This document shows positions 38,908 through 46,850 of a stretch of 64,000 nucleotides of DNA, piece after piece. The notes beneath the pieces were generated by a model that worked only from the letters and a program-made list of their open reading frames with translations, ran no database searches and was not told the DNA's origin. The position numbers and the translations under genes are program-made. Within the stretch, counting starts at the first letter, position 1; every line of letters begins with the position of its first letter. Origin of the DNA: DASYKT01 sp963718105 (GTDB lineage: Bacteria; Acidobacteriota; Blastocatellia; Pyrinomonadales; Pyrinomonadaceae); contig OY970352.1 of assembly GCA_963718105.1 (NCBI GenBank), positions 4,588,001-4,652,000 on the forward strand, given 5' to 3'.

Positions 38908-41316
38908 ATGTTACGGATCGGAAAAGCGGCTGTTCTGGGCGCGGGAACGATGGGCGCGACCATTGCGGCGCACCTGGCGAATGCGGGCATTCCCACATAT
39001 CTTTTGGACATTGCGCCCACGGCGCTGACGCCGGAAGAAGAGGCTAAAGGTGCGTCGCTTGACGCGCCGCAGGTGCGCAATCGTATTGCAAACGCAGGAT
39101 TTAGCGGCCTGGCTAAGGCGCGGCCGGCGGCGTATATGCTCGGCGCAAATGCCGGGCTTATCACGGCCGGAAATTTTACCGACGACATGGCCAGGATCGG
39201 CGAGTGCGACATCGTGATCGAGGCTGTGGTGGAAAATCTGGAGATCAAGCACAAGCTTTTCACAGAGGTGGAAAAGCACCGTAAGCCCGGCGCGATCATC
39301 GCTTCGAACACGAGCGGCATCCCGATCAGATCCATTGCCGAGCCTTTCTCCGATGATTTCAAGAAACATTTTCTGGGCATCCACTTTTTCAACCCGCCGC
39401 GCTATATGAAACTGGTCGAGGTCATTCCCACGGAATGGACCGACGGCGAGATGGCGTGCAAGGTGTCCGGCTTTTTGGACCAGCGGCTGGGCAAGGGCGT
39501 GGTGCCGGCCAAGGACCGCCCGAATTTTATCGCTAACCGCATCGGCACATTTGGAATGATGGCGACTGTGCATGAAATGATCGCGATGGGTTTTACGCCG
39601 ACCGAGGTCGACCAGATGACGGGCAAGGCGATCGGCCACGCCTCAAGCGCGACGTTTCGCACTTCGGACCTGGTGGGGCTGGATGTGCTGGCGCACGTGA
39701 ATAAAAATCTCTACCCGGCGGTGCCGGACGATGAAGACCGCGATGCTTTTAAGACGCCGAAGCTGATCGACGATATGCTCGAGAAAAAACTGCTGGGCGA
39801 TAAAACCAGGGGCGGTTTTTATAAGAAGACAAAGAACGCGGAAGGCAAGACGGAGATACTGGAACTCGACACCGCCACGTTTGAATATAAGCCGCAGCAG
39901 AAAACAAAATTTGCTTCGCTCGATGCCGCCAAGGGAGTGGAAGATCTGCCGGCACGGCTCAAAACGCTCGTCTGGGGAAAAGACAACGTTGGCGAATTTT
40001 TATGGAAGACGATCTCGCGCACTCTGCGTTATTCCGCTAACCGCATTCCGGAAATTGCCGACACGATAGTGGAGATCGACAACGCCATCAAGTGGGGTTT
40101 CGGTTGGGAGATCGGCGTTTTTGAAACCTGGGACGCGATTGGCGTAAAAGAATCGGTCGAGCGGATGCGCGCGGAAGGCCAGGCTGTTCCGGCAAATGTT
40201 GAAAAGATGCTCGGCGAGGGCGCGGAGAGTTTTTACAAAACGGAAAACGGGCAGAGATCCTTTTACGACTTGGTTAGCGGCGGATATAAACCGGTAGCCG
40301 AAAGGCCGGGCGTGATCATTCTCAAATCCGTGAAAGACCGCGCGGGCGTGATCAAGAAAAACACCGGCGCTTCGATGGTCGATCTGGGCGACGGCGTGGC
40401 TGGCCTGGAATTTCATTCGAAGATGAATTCCATCGGCGGCGACACCGTGCAGATGATGAACTTTGCCATCACTGAGGCCGAAAAGAATTTCAAAGGCCTG
40501 GTGATCGGAAACCAGGGCGGAAATTTTTCCGCCGGAGCGAACATCATGCTGCTCCTGCTGGCGGCGCAGGAAGAAGAATGGGACGACATCAATCTGATGA
40601 TCAGCACGTTTCAAAAGGCGGTGATGCGCATTCGCTATTCGGCGGTGCCGGTGGTGACGGCGCCTTACGGCCTTACGCTGGGGGGCGGCTGTGAAACGAC
40701 CATGCACGGCGACCATGCGCAGGCGGCGGCGGAAACTTATATCGGGCTGGTGGAAGTGGGCGTGGGTTTGATACCGGCCGGCTGCGGCACAAAGGAAATG
40801 ACCATGCGCGCGATGGACGCGGCTATGAGGGCGCCGGACGCCGACCCGCTGGCGTTTCTCAAGAAAACATTTGAGCTGATCGGCATGGGCAAGGTCGCGA
40901 CTTCCGCACAGGAGGCGCGCGATTGGGGAATACTGCGCGCTTCGGACGGTATCTCGATGAACGGTGACCGGCTGATCGCCGATGCCAAGCAGGAAGTTTT
41001 GAATCTGGCGGCGTCGGGTTATGTTCAGCCGAATGAAAGAACGGACATTTTGGCGCTGGGCGAATCGGCGCAGGCGGCGATGAAATTGGCGCTGCATATG
41101 ATGCGGCAGGGGGGATTTATTTCCGAACACGATCAGTTGATCGGAAAGAAACTCGCCAAGGTAATGAGCGGCGGCGACCTGAATCACCAGACGCGGGTTT
41201 CCGAGCGTTACCTGCTCGATCTCGAACGCGAAGCTTTTCTTTCATTATGCGGCGAGCGCAAAACACAGGAACGCATCGCGGCGATGTTAAAGACGGGTAA
41301 GCCGCTGAGAAATTAA
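38908..41316 (+). CDS. 3-Hydroxyacyl-CoA dehydrogenase / enoyl-CoA hydratase, FadN type
   Basis: An 802-residue multifunctional beta-oxidation enzyme that hydrates enoyl-CoA and oxidises 3-hydroxyacyl-CoA. The dehydrogenase part comes first: GKAAVLGAGTMGATIAAHLA (NAD-binding) at the N-terminus, IVIEAVVENLEIKHKLF, HFFNPPRYMKLVEV and the second-domain KGVVPAKDRPNFIANRI. The crotonase part follows (LGDGVAGLEFHSKMNSIGGD, then NQGGNFSAGANIMLLLLAA and GLTLGGGCETTMHGDHAQAA). This order is that of Bacillus FadN, the reverse of E. coli FadB. It has the shared TetR-type operator upstream, and a thiolase is 5.5 kb downstream. Confidence 0.93.
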   Translation: MLRIGKAAVLGAGTMGATIAAHLANAGIPTYLLDIAPTALTPEEEAKGASLDAPQVRNRIANAGFSGLAKARPAAYMLGANAGLITAGNFTDDMARIGECDIVIEAVVENLEIKHKLFTEVEKHRKPGAIIASNTSGIPIRSIAEPFSDDFKKHFLGIHFFNPPRYMKLVEVIPTEWTDGEMACKVSGFLDQRLGKGVVPAKDRPNFIANRIGTFGMMATVHEMIAMGFTPTEVDQMTGKAIGHASSATFRTSDLVGLDVLAHVNKNLYPAVPDDEDRDAFKTPKLIDDMLEKKLLGDKTRGGFYKKTKNAEGKTEILELDTATFEYKPQQKTKFASLDAAKGVEDLPARLKTLVWGKDNVGEFLWKTISRTLRYSANRIPEIADTIVEIDNAIKWGFGWEIGVFETWDAIGVKESVERMRAEGQAVPANVEKMLGEGAESFYKTENGQRSFYDLVSGGYKPVAERPGVIILKSVKDRAGVIKKNTGASMVDLGDGVAGLEFHSKMNSIGGDTVQMMNFAITEAEKNFKGLVIGNQGGNFSAGANIMLLLLAAQEEEWDDINLMISTFQKAVMRIRYSAVPVVTAPYGLTLGGGCETTMHGDHAQAAAETYIGLVEVGVGLIPAGCGTKEMTMRAMDAAMRAPDADPLAFLKKTFELIGMGKVATSAQEARDWGILRASDGISMNGDRLIADAKQEVLNLAASGYVQPNERTDILALGESAQAAMKLALHMMRQGGFISEHDQLIGKKLAKVMSGGDLNHQTRVSERYLLDLEREAFLSLCGERKTQERIAAMLKTGKPLRN

Positions 41317-41320
41317 TGCT

Positions 41321-41410
41321 TTGAGTACCGCCTTCAGGCGGGCTTCTTACACCATCTTCTCGACAAAGAGGGGAGTTTGAAGAGGCCGGCTAAAGCCGGG
41401 ACTCAAAACG
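41321..41410. repeat. Hairpin element containing GAGTACCGCC copy 3
   Basis: It starts TTGAGTACCGCCTTCAGGCG and ends with GCCGGCTAAAGCCGGGACTC followed by AAAAC, so TTGAGT-ACC and GG-GACTCAA close the element. Two inner hairpins and a GAGGGGAG block related to the 3211-3413 element are included. It shows that GAGTACC units can occur as inverted pairs. Confidence 0.6.
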
Positions 41411-41423
41411 ACGGACTCAGAAT

Positions 41424-41981
41424 ATGAACACCGCACTTTCAGAATTGATCGTCGGGGTCGAAAGCAATTCGGCGGAGGCCCGGGCGAAATTCGGCGCACT
41501 TAACAAGGAGCAGTTGAACTGGAAGCCTTCGGCGGAGAGCTGGAGCGTAGGGCAGTGCTTGGATCATTTGATCAAGGGCGATGCCGAGCTGGTTGCCAGG
41601 ATCGGGCCGATAATAAAGGGGGAACATAAAACGACCTTTGTCGAACGACTGCCGTTTCTGCCAAAATTTTTCGGCGGGTTTTTATTAAAAGCCGTGGCGC
41701 CGGAAAATCCGAAAAAGATGAAGAATCCGAAGGTCATCGATCCGGAGCAAAGCGATATTGAGGCAGATGTGGTGGAAAGGTATCTGGATATTCAAAAGAA
41801 AGCCTCAGCCGTAATGCAGAGCAGCGATCGTGTCGATCTGGAAAAAACAATAATGACTTCGCCGATCGCATCTTTTATTACGTATAGCGTGATGGACGGC
41901 TTTCGCGTGATCGTCACGCATGACAAGCGACACCTGCTGCAGGCCGAGCGGGTGATGCAGGCGGATGGTTTTCCGAAGTGA
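41424..41981 (+). CDS. DinB-family four-helix metalloprotein
   Basis: A 185-residue protein of the DinB/YfiT superfamily, four-helix bundles that bind a metal through three histidines. The first His is in SWSVGQCLDHLIKGDAELV near residue 46, and the other pair in FRVIVTHDKRHLLQAERVM near residue 170. The region between includes PKMKNPKVIDPEQSDIEADV-like loop residues. Family roles include thiol S-transferases (for instance bacillithiol or mycothiol dependent) but most members are unassigned. It starts behind a repeat block and is a single gene, or the first of a run to 44.7 kb. Confidence 0.85.
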   Translation: MNTALSELIVGVESNSAEARAKFGALNKEQLNWKPSAESWSVGQCLDHLIKGDAELVARIGPIIKGEHKTTFVERLPFLPKFFGGFLLKAVAPENPKKMKNPKVIDPEQSDIEADVVERYLDIQKKASAVMQSSDRVDLEKTIMTSPIASFITYSVMDGFRVIVTHDKRHLLQAERVMQADGFPK

Positions 41982-42024
41982 TCAGGGGAGTCATTTTGTC
42001 CGTGAAGTAAGAAGCCGGCTCTCA

Positions 42025-42085
42025 TGTCGGTAGCGCCTGCGTAAGCGGGTGCGTAAAAAATGCGGGCAGGATGCCCGCGCTCCAT
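42025..42085. repeat. Mosaic palindromic repeats (copy 3)
   Basis: GTAGCGCCTGCGTAAGCGGG followed by TGCGGGCAGGATGCCCGCGC and TCC repeats building blocks seen at 15027-15110 and 1360-1402. The second part is the palindrome GCGGGCA-GGA-TGCCCGC. Confidence 0.6.
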
Positions 42086-42538
42086 ATGCCAGAGAGTTTT
42101 CAGACCAGGATCGACCGGTTGAAATTCAACATTTTCCCGGCGTATCGCGGCAGCGGCGGGCGGGTCACCTATATCGCGGATGATTACCGCGAAGTGCGGG
42201 TCAAACTGCCGCTTTCGTGGCGCACGCGAAATTACGTGGGAACGATCTATGGCGGCAGCATCTACGGGGCGATCGACCCGATCTATATGCTGATGCTGGT
42301 AAAAAATCTGGGCCGCGGGTATACCGTGTGGGACAAGGCGGCGAACATCAGATTTAAAAAGCCCGGGCGCGAAACGCTCTTTGCCAGGTTTGTGATCGAC
42401 GATGAAGAACTAAACGAGATCAGAGGCATTCTTGAGAATGAGAAGAAAGTCGACCGGATCTACCACGTCGAACTGGCAAATAAAGAAGGCGCGGTCCACG
42501 CTCTGATAGAAAAAACGATCTATGTAGCGAAAAAGTAA
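42086..42538 (+). CDS. DUF4442 hotdog-fold thioesterase-like protein
   Basis: A 150-residue protein of the DUF4442 family, hotdog-fold proteins close to acyl-CoA thioesterases. It reads FNIFPAYRGSGGRVTYIADD, the strand-helix RNYVGTIYGGSIYGAIDPIY with the hotdog helix, VWDKAANIRFKKPGRETL and ALIEKTIYVAKK at the end. The frame is open from 42071, but the first codons lie in a repeat, so I start at 42086. Lying beside beta-oxidation genes, it may cleave or bind acyl-CoA; no catalytic residue is certain. Confidence 0.82.
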   Translation: MPESFQTRIDRLKFNIFPAYRGSGGRVTYIADDYREVRVKLPLSWRTRNYVGTIYGGSIYGAIDPIYMLMLVKNLGRGYTVWDKAANIRFKKPGRETLFARFVIDDEELNEIRGILENEKKVDRIYHVELANKEGAVHALIEKTIYVAKK

Positions 42539-42608
42539 TCACGAAATTACACGTGCACGAAACGAACAAAACCGGAGCATAAAAAAATCGAAAAAGGGAA
42601 AAGACTCG

Positions 42609-43064
42609 ATGAGAAATGGATTATTGCCAGTGATCTTTTTTGTCTGCTGCATGTTTGCCTCATGCGTCCAGCAGACCGGAACGCCGGTTGAATACGCCAG
42701 GGCCTGCGATGTGGAAAACGAAAAAAAATATATCGAGGTCAGCGGCTATTTAAATGACAAGGGCGGCGTTTTTTGTTCCAACACCGGCGGAGGCCCGGTT
42801 CGCTGCGGATTCAATGTGCTGGAAAATCCCGGCGGCGAAAAAGGCTTTAGCGCCGACATCGAACAAGGAAATTCGGCCAATACGGTCGAAAAACTTCAGA
42901 GCGGTTATAAAAAAGAAGACATCAAGATCCGCGATAACAGCGGCAATTTTATCGACATGGCCGGCAAGGTAAAATTGGTGGGCAAGATGAATGTCGCCAA
43001 GAATGCCTCGAACCCGGAACACGACGTTTGTTATCTGACGGTGACCAAAATAGAAAAACAGTGA
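42609..43064 (+). CDS. Small lipoprotein of unknown function
   Basis: A 151-residue protein starting MRNGLLPVIFFVCCMFASCV, with a lipobox-like FASC, so a lipoprotein. Mature part: Asn/Gly/Asp rich, with VEYARACDVENEKKYIEVSG, YLNDKGGVFCSNTGGG and the Cys-rich NPEHDVCYLTVTKIE. The pattern (acidic, with a V/F-xV-G-YLN strand) suggests a small OB-like or nucleic-acid-independent beta barrel, but this is a guess and I assign no family. Stop overlaps the next gene's GTG start, so they are coupled. Confidence 0.6.
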   Translation: MRNGLLPVIFFVCCMFASCVQQTGTPVEYARACDVENEKKYIEVSGYLNDKGGVFCSNTGGGPVRCGFNVLENPGGEKGFSADIEQGNSANTVEKLQSGYKKEDIKIRDNSGNFIDMAGKVKLVGKMNVAKNASNPEHDVCYLTVTKIEKQ

Positions 43065-43591
43065 AAATATTTTTAGCGGCAATACTGGTTTCAGGCGCGC
43101 TGTTTTTTACAGCGCAGCGAGCGGCCGCGCAAGGCAAACTGCAGCTAGTGCCCGTTAGAGGGTCTTCGCAAATAAAATTGGTCTATGGGAAAAAGTCGGC
43201 AAGAGTAGATCTGGACGAAGTTTTGGCTGGAACCAACGGCGTTCTGGCCGGCGAACCTCCGCACCGGTACAAAGTTCTTTTCAGCGCCGAAAAAGACGGA
43301 TCGTTATACCTTGTCGTAAAAGTTTGCAGCGGCTCGCCGATCTCGAACCCGATGGCCCCGTGCGGCGGCGACCATCCGTGCGCGATCCTTTGGATAAAAG
43401 CAAATAAAACTTTGCAGGAAAAAGAATTTCAGAGCGAGATCTACGAATCGTGCAGTTACAATTATTACGATAGCGTGGTGAAATTATCCAAAGCCGGCCT
43501 GACAATAAATTTCGGGACCGCGAATAATAAAAAAGAAATGTTTTACGAAAATACGCGGCCGGACAAGGGATTGGTAATAAAAACATTATGA
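43061..43591 (+). CDS. Secreted protein of unknown function
   Basis: A 176-residue protein. I start it at GTG 43061, inside the GTGA overlap with the lipoprotein gene, because this gives a clean signal peptide (KIFLAAILVSGALFFTAQRA, cleavage before AQGK); the frame is open further upstream to 43028. The mature part has VLFSAEKDGSLYLVVKVCSG, a Cys-rich MAPCGGDHPCAILWIKANK and YESCSYNYYDSVVKLSKAG. Four Cys suggest disulphides. Family not recognised. It overlaps the tag gene by four bases and thus belongs to a three-gene coupled string. Confidence 0.6.
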   Translation: MKIFLAAILVSGALFFTAQRAAAQGKLQLVPVRGSSQIKLVYGKKSARVDLDEVLAGTNGVLAGEPPHRYKVLFSAEKDGSLYLVVKVCSGSPISNPMAPCGGDHPCAILWIKANKTLQEKEFQSEIYESCSYNYYDSVVKLSKAGLTINFGTANNKKEMFYENTRPDKGLVIKTL

Positions 43592-44163
43592 AACAGGTAA
43601 AACGCTGTTCATGGGCGAGGAATGATCTGGCGATCGAATATCACGACAAGGAGTGGGGCGTGCCGGTGCACGATGACCGCACGTTCTTTGAATTTTTGAT
43701 CCTGGAGGGCGCGCAGGCGGGCCTCAGTTGGGACACGATCCTGCGCAAGCGTGACGCCTACCGCAAAGCGTTCGACAATTTCGAGCCGGCAAAAGTGGCG
43801 CGCTACACTGACAAAAAAATCGAAAAGCTTTTGCAGAATGAAGGCATCATCCGCAATCGTCTGAAAATAAATTCGGCCATTTATAATGCGCAGGCATTTC
43901 TGGAAGTGCAAAAAGAATTCGGCAGTTTTGATAAATACATCTGGGGATTTGTCGGCGGTAAACCATTGAATAATAAAGTGAAAGCGATGTCGGATGTGCC
44001 TGCGAAAACAGAAATATCAGATCGGTTAAGCAAAGACCTGCGCGCGCGGGGATTTAACTTCGTCGGCTCGACGATCATGTACGCGTTTATGCAGGCGACC
44101 GGAATGGTGAATGATCACACGCGCGAGTGCTTTAGATATAAAGAAATTAATTCACAGGGATAA
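43588..44163 (+). CDS. tag: DNA-3-methyladenine glycosylase I
   Basis: A 191-residue helix-hairpin-helix-type base-excision glycosylase that removes 3-methyladenine from alkylated DNA. The family signature is clear: VKRCSWARNDLAIEYHDKEW with the zinc-binding Cys and, later, His (NDHTRECFRY); WGVPVHDDRTFFEFLILEGA, QAGLSWDTILRKRDAYRKAF, and LRARGFNFVGSTIMYAFMQA. Length is as in E. coli Tag. It starts at an ATGA overlap with the preceding secreted-protein gene, an unusual partner for a DNA repair gene. Confidence 0.95.
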   Translation: MKQVKRCSWARNDLAIEYHDKEWGVPVHDDRTFFEFLILEGAQAGLSWDTILRKRDAYRKAFDNFEPAKVARYTDKKIEKLLQNEGIIRNRLKINSAIYNAQAFLEVQKEFGSFDKYIWGFVGGKPLNNKVKAMSDVPAKTEISDRLSKDLRARGFNFVGSTIMYAFMQATGMVNDHTRECFRYKEINSQG

Positions 44164-44240
44164 AGGGATGGAGGAGATAAGGAAAATAGGAAAGTAGGAA
44201 GATTTGATTCTTAAATCCCTTTTATCTTCTTCATCCCTGT
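44154..44240. repeat. Hairpin overlapping the tag gene end
   Basis: ACAGGGAT (44154-44161) and ATCCCTGT (44233-44240) pair, extended inside by AAAGGGATG and CCCTTTTATC with small breaks. It overlaps the tag stop codon and may serve as a terminator. Confidence 0.5.
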
Positions 44241-44252
44241 AAAATATTTCTT

Positions 44253-44729
44253 ATGGATTATCCGGTAACGCAAGCGGTCAGATATTTGAGAGAGAAGAAA
44301 GCTGATTTCATGCCGCATCTTTACGACTATGCGGAGAAAGGCGGGACGGCGCATTCGGCGAAAGAGTTAGGCGCCCCCGAACACGCGGTTGTTAAAACAT
44401 TGATCTTTGAGACGAACGAGAAAAAACCGCTGATCGTGCTGATGCACGGCGACCGGCAAGTTTCAACGAAAGAACTGGCGCGGCATTTGAATGTGAAATC
44501 GGTGGCGCCAGTCGATCCGGACAAGGCGGCAAAACTGACCGGTTACCTGGTCGGCGGCACGTCGCCTTTCGGCACGAAAACAAAATTACCGGTGTATGTC
44601 GAGAAAACCATATTCGATCTCGGCAAAATTTTTATCAATGGCGGCAAGCGCGGATTTTTGGTTGAGATCGAAGCGCGGGTTTTGAAAGAGGTTTTACCGG
44701 TTGAGGAAGTAGAAGTGGCGATAAGTTAA
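44253..44729 (+). CDS. ybaK: YbaK/EbsC-family aminoacyl-tRNA deacylase
   Basis: A 158-residue protein of the YbaK family, which hydrolyses mischarged Cys-tRNA(Pro) or related aminoacyl-tRNAs in trans. It shows the helix GTAHSAKELGAPEHAVVKTL with the family's conserved Lys in VVKTLIFE, RQVSTKELARHLNVKSVAPV, the GYLVGGTSPFGTKTKLPVYV loop (G-G-x-S-P motif) and FINGGKRGFLVEI near the end. Full length. A single gene between repeats; substrate specificity (Cys versus other amino acids) is not decided by these motifs. Confidence 0.9.
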   Translation: MDYPVTQAVRYLREKKADFMPHLYDYAEKGGTAHSAKELGAPEHAVVKTLIFETNEKKPLIVLMHGDRQVSTKELARHLNVKSVAPVDPDKAAKLTGYLVGGTSPFGTKTKLPVYVEKTIFDLGKIFINGGKRGFLVEIEARVLKEVLPVEEVEVAIS

Positions 44730-44757
44730 TTTGTCCGTGCCGGAGTTTTTTTCGGGC

Positions 44758-44850
44758 CGTTTCGTGTGGATTCGTGGTTCCAGTTTTTGGATGCCATGGA
44801 TAGAGTTTTAAGAAAGTAACCACGAAATCACACGAAAAAACACGAACAAG
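44758..44850. repeat. TTCGTGG/CCACGAA long hairpin element (copy A)
   Basis: TTTCGTGTGGATTCGTGGTT and CCAG are mirrored after about 35 bases by AACCACGAAATCACACGAAA and AAACACGAACAA. Related copies lie at 48098-48202 and 49829-49930, and single-arm pieces at 42540-42570, 52559-52585 and 32357-32380. Confidence 0.7.
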
Positions 44851-44894
44851 GCAAAAAAGAAATTGCGCTAAAGCGCATCATTAAATAAATGTAG

Positions 44895-44925
44895 ATAACC
44901 ACGAGCTAAAGCTCGTGGCAATTTA
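44895..44925. repeat. CCACGAGCTAAAGCTCGTGG palindrome
   Basis: A 20-base palindrome with the core GCTAAAGC, followed by CAATTTAAAAG. Variants stand at 46225-46250 (GCGTTAAAGCACG) and 46781-46810 (CCACGCTAAAGCACGTGG, then CTATTTTAAAAG), always just upstream of a gene start. The tail is conserved as well as the hairpin. Confidence 0.6.
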
Positions 44926-44948
44926 AAAGAAAAAAGAGCTATCGGCAA

Positions 44949-46220
44949 ATGAAGAAAATCAGCAGCTTTAAAACATCAATTTTCCTTGTTGCGATGATTC
45001 TATGCGCAGCTTTTTCAGTCTCCTCTCAAATCACTGCCATCCGCGCGGGCAAGGTGGTCGATCCGGCCGCGGGCACGGTCGCTAACAACCAGGTCATCCT
45101 GGTCGAGGGGCAAAACATCAAAGCGATCGGCGCCGATGTGCAAATACCCGCAGGAGCAAAGGTTATCGATCTTTCAAAGCAGACCGTGATACCGGGAATG
45201 ATGGATGCGCATACGCATCTTTGCATGAACCTGCAGCACAAGCGCGATGCCGGGTACTATTACATCACCACTCTGTACGATTCGAATTCGATGCGTTCGA
45301 TCCAGGGTACGGTCAACGCAAAGTCGATGCTGGAATACGGATTTACCACTATTCGCGATGTCGGCAATGAGGGAAATTACGCCTGCGTCGAGGTGCGCCG
45401 GGCGGTCGATCAGGAAATGATACCGGGCCCGACGATGATCACCGCGGGCCGGATCATTGCGCCTTATGGCGGCCAATTTCATCTGCAGCAGGACAAGCAG
45501 GAGCTGGGTACTCCGGAGTACGCCTTTGCCGACACGCGCGATGAAATGCGAAAAGCCATTCGCGAAAATCTGCACTATGGCGCGCGCGTGATAAAGATCG
45601 TGGTCGATGACCAGCGGTATATTTATTCGGTCGATGACATCAAATTCATGGTCGATGAAGCGCACGATGCCGGCGTAAAACTGGCGGCGCATTGCTGGAC
45701 GGAGCGCGGCGCCCTGCGCGCGGCGCAAGCCGGGGTAGACTCGATCGAACACGCGGTCAAGATCAGCGACGAAGCGCTCACCATCGCAAAACAAAAAGGC
45801 ATCTCGATCGTGCCGATCCCTTTTACCGAGATAGATGCCGTGCTGAGCGGTGAGCCGGGCGGCAATAAAGAATCAGACGAAAAATTGTTTACCGATCCGG
45901 TCAAGCGGGCGCTAAAGGCGGGCGTGACGATGGTGTGGGGCCCGGACATCATCTTTAGCACGAAAGAATATCCGCGCGGGCGTCTGTCGATAGACACGGT
46001 GGATAACTGGGTCGCGGCCGGCATACCGGCCGGCGTTATTTTGCAGGCATTAACCACGAACCCCGCGAAGCTCCTCGGTGTGGACAAAGACCGCGGCGCT
46101 TTAAAGACGGGAATGAAAGCCGACATCATAGCCGTGGCGGACAACCCGCTGGAGAAAATAACGACGGTGAAAAATGTGACGTTCGTAATGAGGAACGGGA
46201 AAATTTATAAGCAGAATTAA
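44949..46220 (+). CDS. Secreted amidohydrolase (imidazolonepropionase-like)
   Basis: A 423-residue amidohydrolase-superfamily enzyme with a signal peptide (FLVAMILCAAFSVSSQI). Metal-site motifs are visible: VIPGMMDAHTHLCMNL (HxH), RVIKIVVDDQ with the bridging Lys position, KLAAHCWTERGALRAAQAGV and SIEHAVKISDEAL (His), then VTMVWGPDIIFSTKEYPRGR in place of the final Asp strand and GALKTGMKADIIAVADNPLE. It is probably periplasmic. Relatives include Xaa-Pro or Xaa-Arg dipeptidases; the substrate is unknown. Confidence 0.87.
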   Translation: MKKISSFKTSIFLVAMILCAAFSVSSQITAIRAGKVVDPAAGTVANNQVILVEGQNIKAIGADVQIPAGAKVIDLSKQTVIPGMMDAHTHLCMNLQHKRDAGYYYITTLYDSNSMRSIQGTVNAKSMLEYGFTTIRDVGNEGNYACVEVRRAVDQEMIPGPTMITAGRIIAPYGGQFHLQQDKQELGTPEYAFADTRDEMRKAIRENLHYGARVIKIVVDDQRYIYSVDDIKFMVDEAHDAGVKLAAHCWTERGALRAAQAGVDSIEHAVKISDEALTIAKQKGISIVPIPFTEIDAVLSGEPGGNKESDEKLFTDPVKRALKAGVTMVWGPDIIFSTKEYPRGRLSIDTVDNWVAAGIPAGVILQALTTNPAKLLGVDKDRGALKTGMKADIIAVADNPLEKITTVKNVTFVMRNGKIYKQN

Positions 46221-46267
46221 AAATAGTGCGTTAAAGCACGTAGCTATTTAAATAGCCGTTAAAAAGA

Positions 46268-46777
46268 ATGTATCAGGTAGACGAAAAAGATAGGATCAAG
46301 AAATTAAGCGATTTTCCGAAAATGGACACTGGAGACCCGTCTCCGATAGTGTTTAGCGCTGAAGGTAAATGTCTTTTAGCATATCGAATTCTGCACAATG
46401 TCGATTGGGAAAATACCAAGGTAGAAGACATGGAGCCGGAACGTGTAGCGCTGGTTGATTTTCAACATTGCTTATCGCACATCTTTGGGCATCCGAATGA
46501 AGAAGTCATTCGTGGCCACCCTCTTTATAGCCGAGGATTAAGTTGGTATGGCTTTTTTGAAGTTGAGAACTCGTCGTGGATAAGAAGACAAGAACAAATA
46601 AATTCTGTACATGACCGTCATGATAGAGAAAAGTTTTTACAAGGACTGAGACATTTTATCATCACACTTCATGATTCAACATTTGAATGCATTGCTGAAA
46701 AGTTTGAATTATCTATGTATGAGCAACCTGTGAATATTAAAGACGAAATGCAGCGGCGGCTGCCTGGAATTAATTAG
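46268..46777 (+). CDS. Conserved-looking protein of unknown function
   Basis: A 169-residue soluble protein, AT-richer than its neighbours. Features are SPIVFSAEGKCLLAYRILHN, VALVDFQHCLSHIFGHPNEE, then HPLYSRGLSWYGFFEVENSS and WIRRQEQINSVHDRHDREKF with HFIITLHDSTFECIAEKFEL. The His/Asp-rich strings (HDSTFECIA, RGHPLYSRGL) look familiar from a widespread small family of unknown role, possibly linked with secreted-toxin immunity, but I cannot name it. No signal peptide or membrane segment. It lies between an amidohydrolase and the thiolase gene, each junction marked by a GCTAAAGC-type palindrome. Confidence 0.6.
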   Translation: MYQVDEKDRIKKLSDFPKMDTGDPSPIVFSAEGKCLLAYRILHNVDWENTKVEDMEPERVALVDFQHCLSHIFGHPNEEVIRGHPLYSRGLSWYGFFEVENSSWIRRQEQINSVHDRHDREKFLQGLRHFIITLHDSTFECIAEKFELSMYEQPVNIKDEMQRRLPGIN

Positions 46778-46850
46778 CTGACCACGCTAAAGCACGTGGC
46801 TATTTTAAAAGAGAAAGCTTGTTAAAACAGGCTGAAAGAGTAAAAGAATT

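Noticed and set aside
40000..41187. A 395-codon minus-strand frame inside the FadN-type gene
   Set aside because: Mirror of a GC-rich coding sequence. The opposite strand has complete enzyme motifs throughout.
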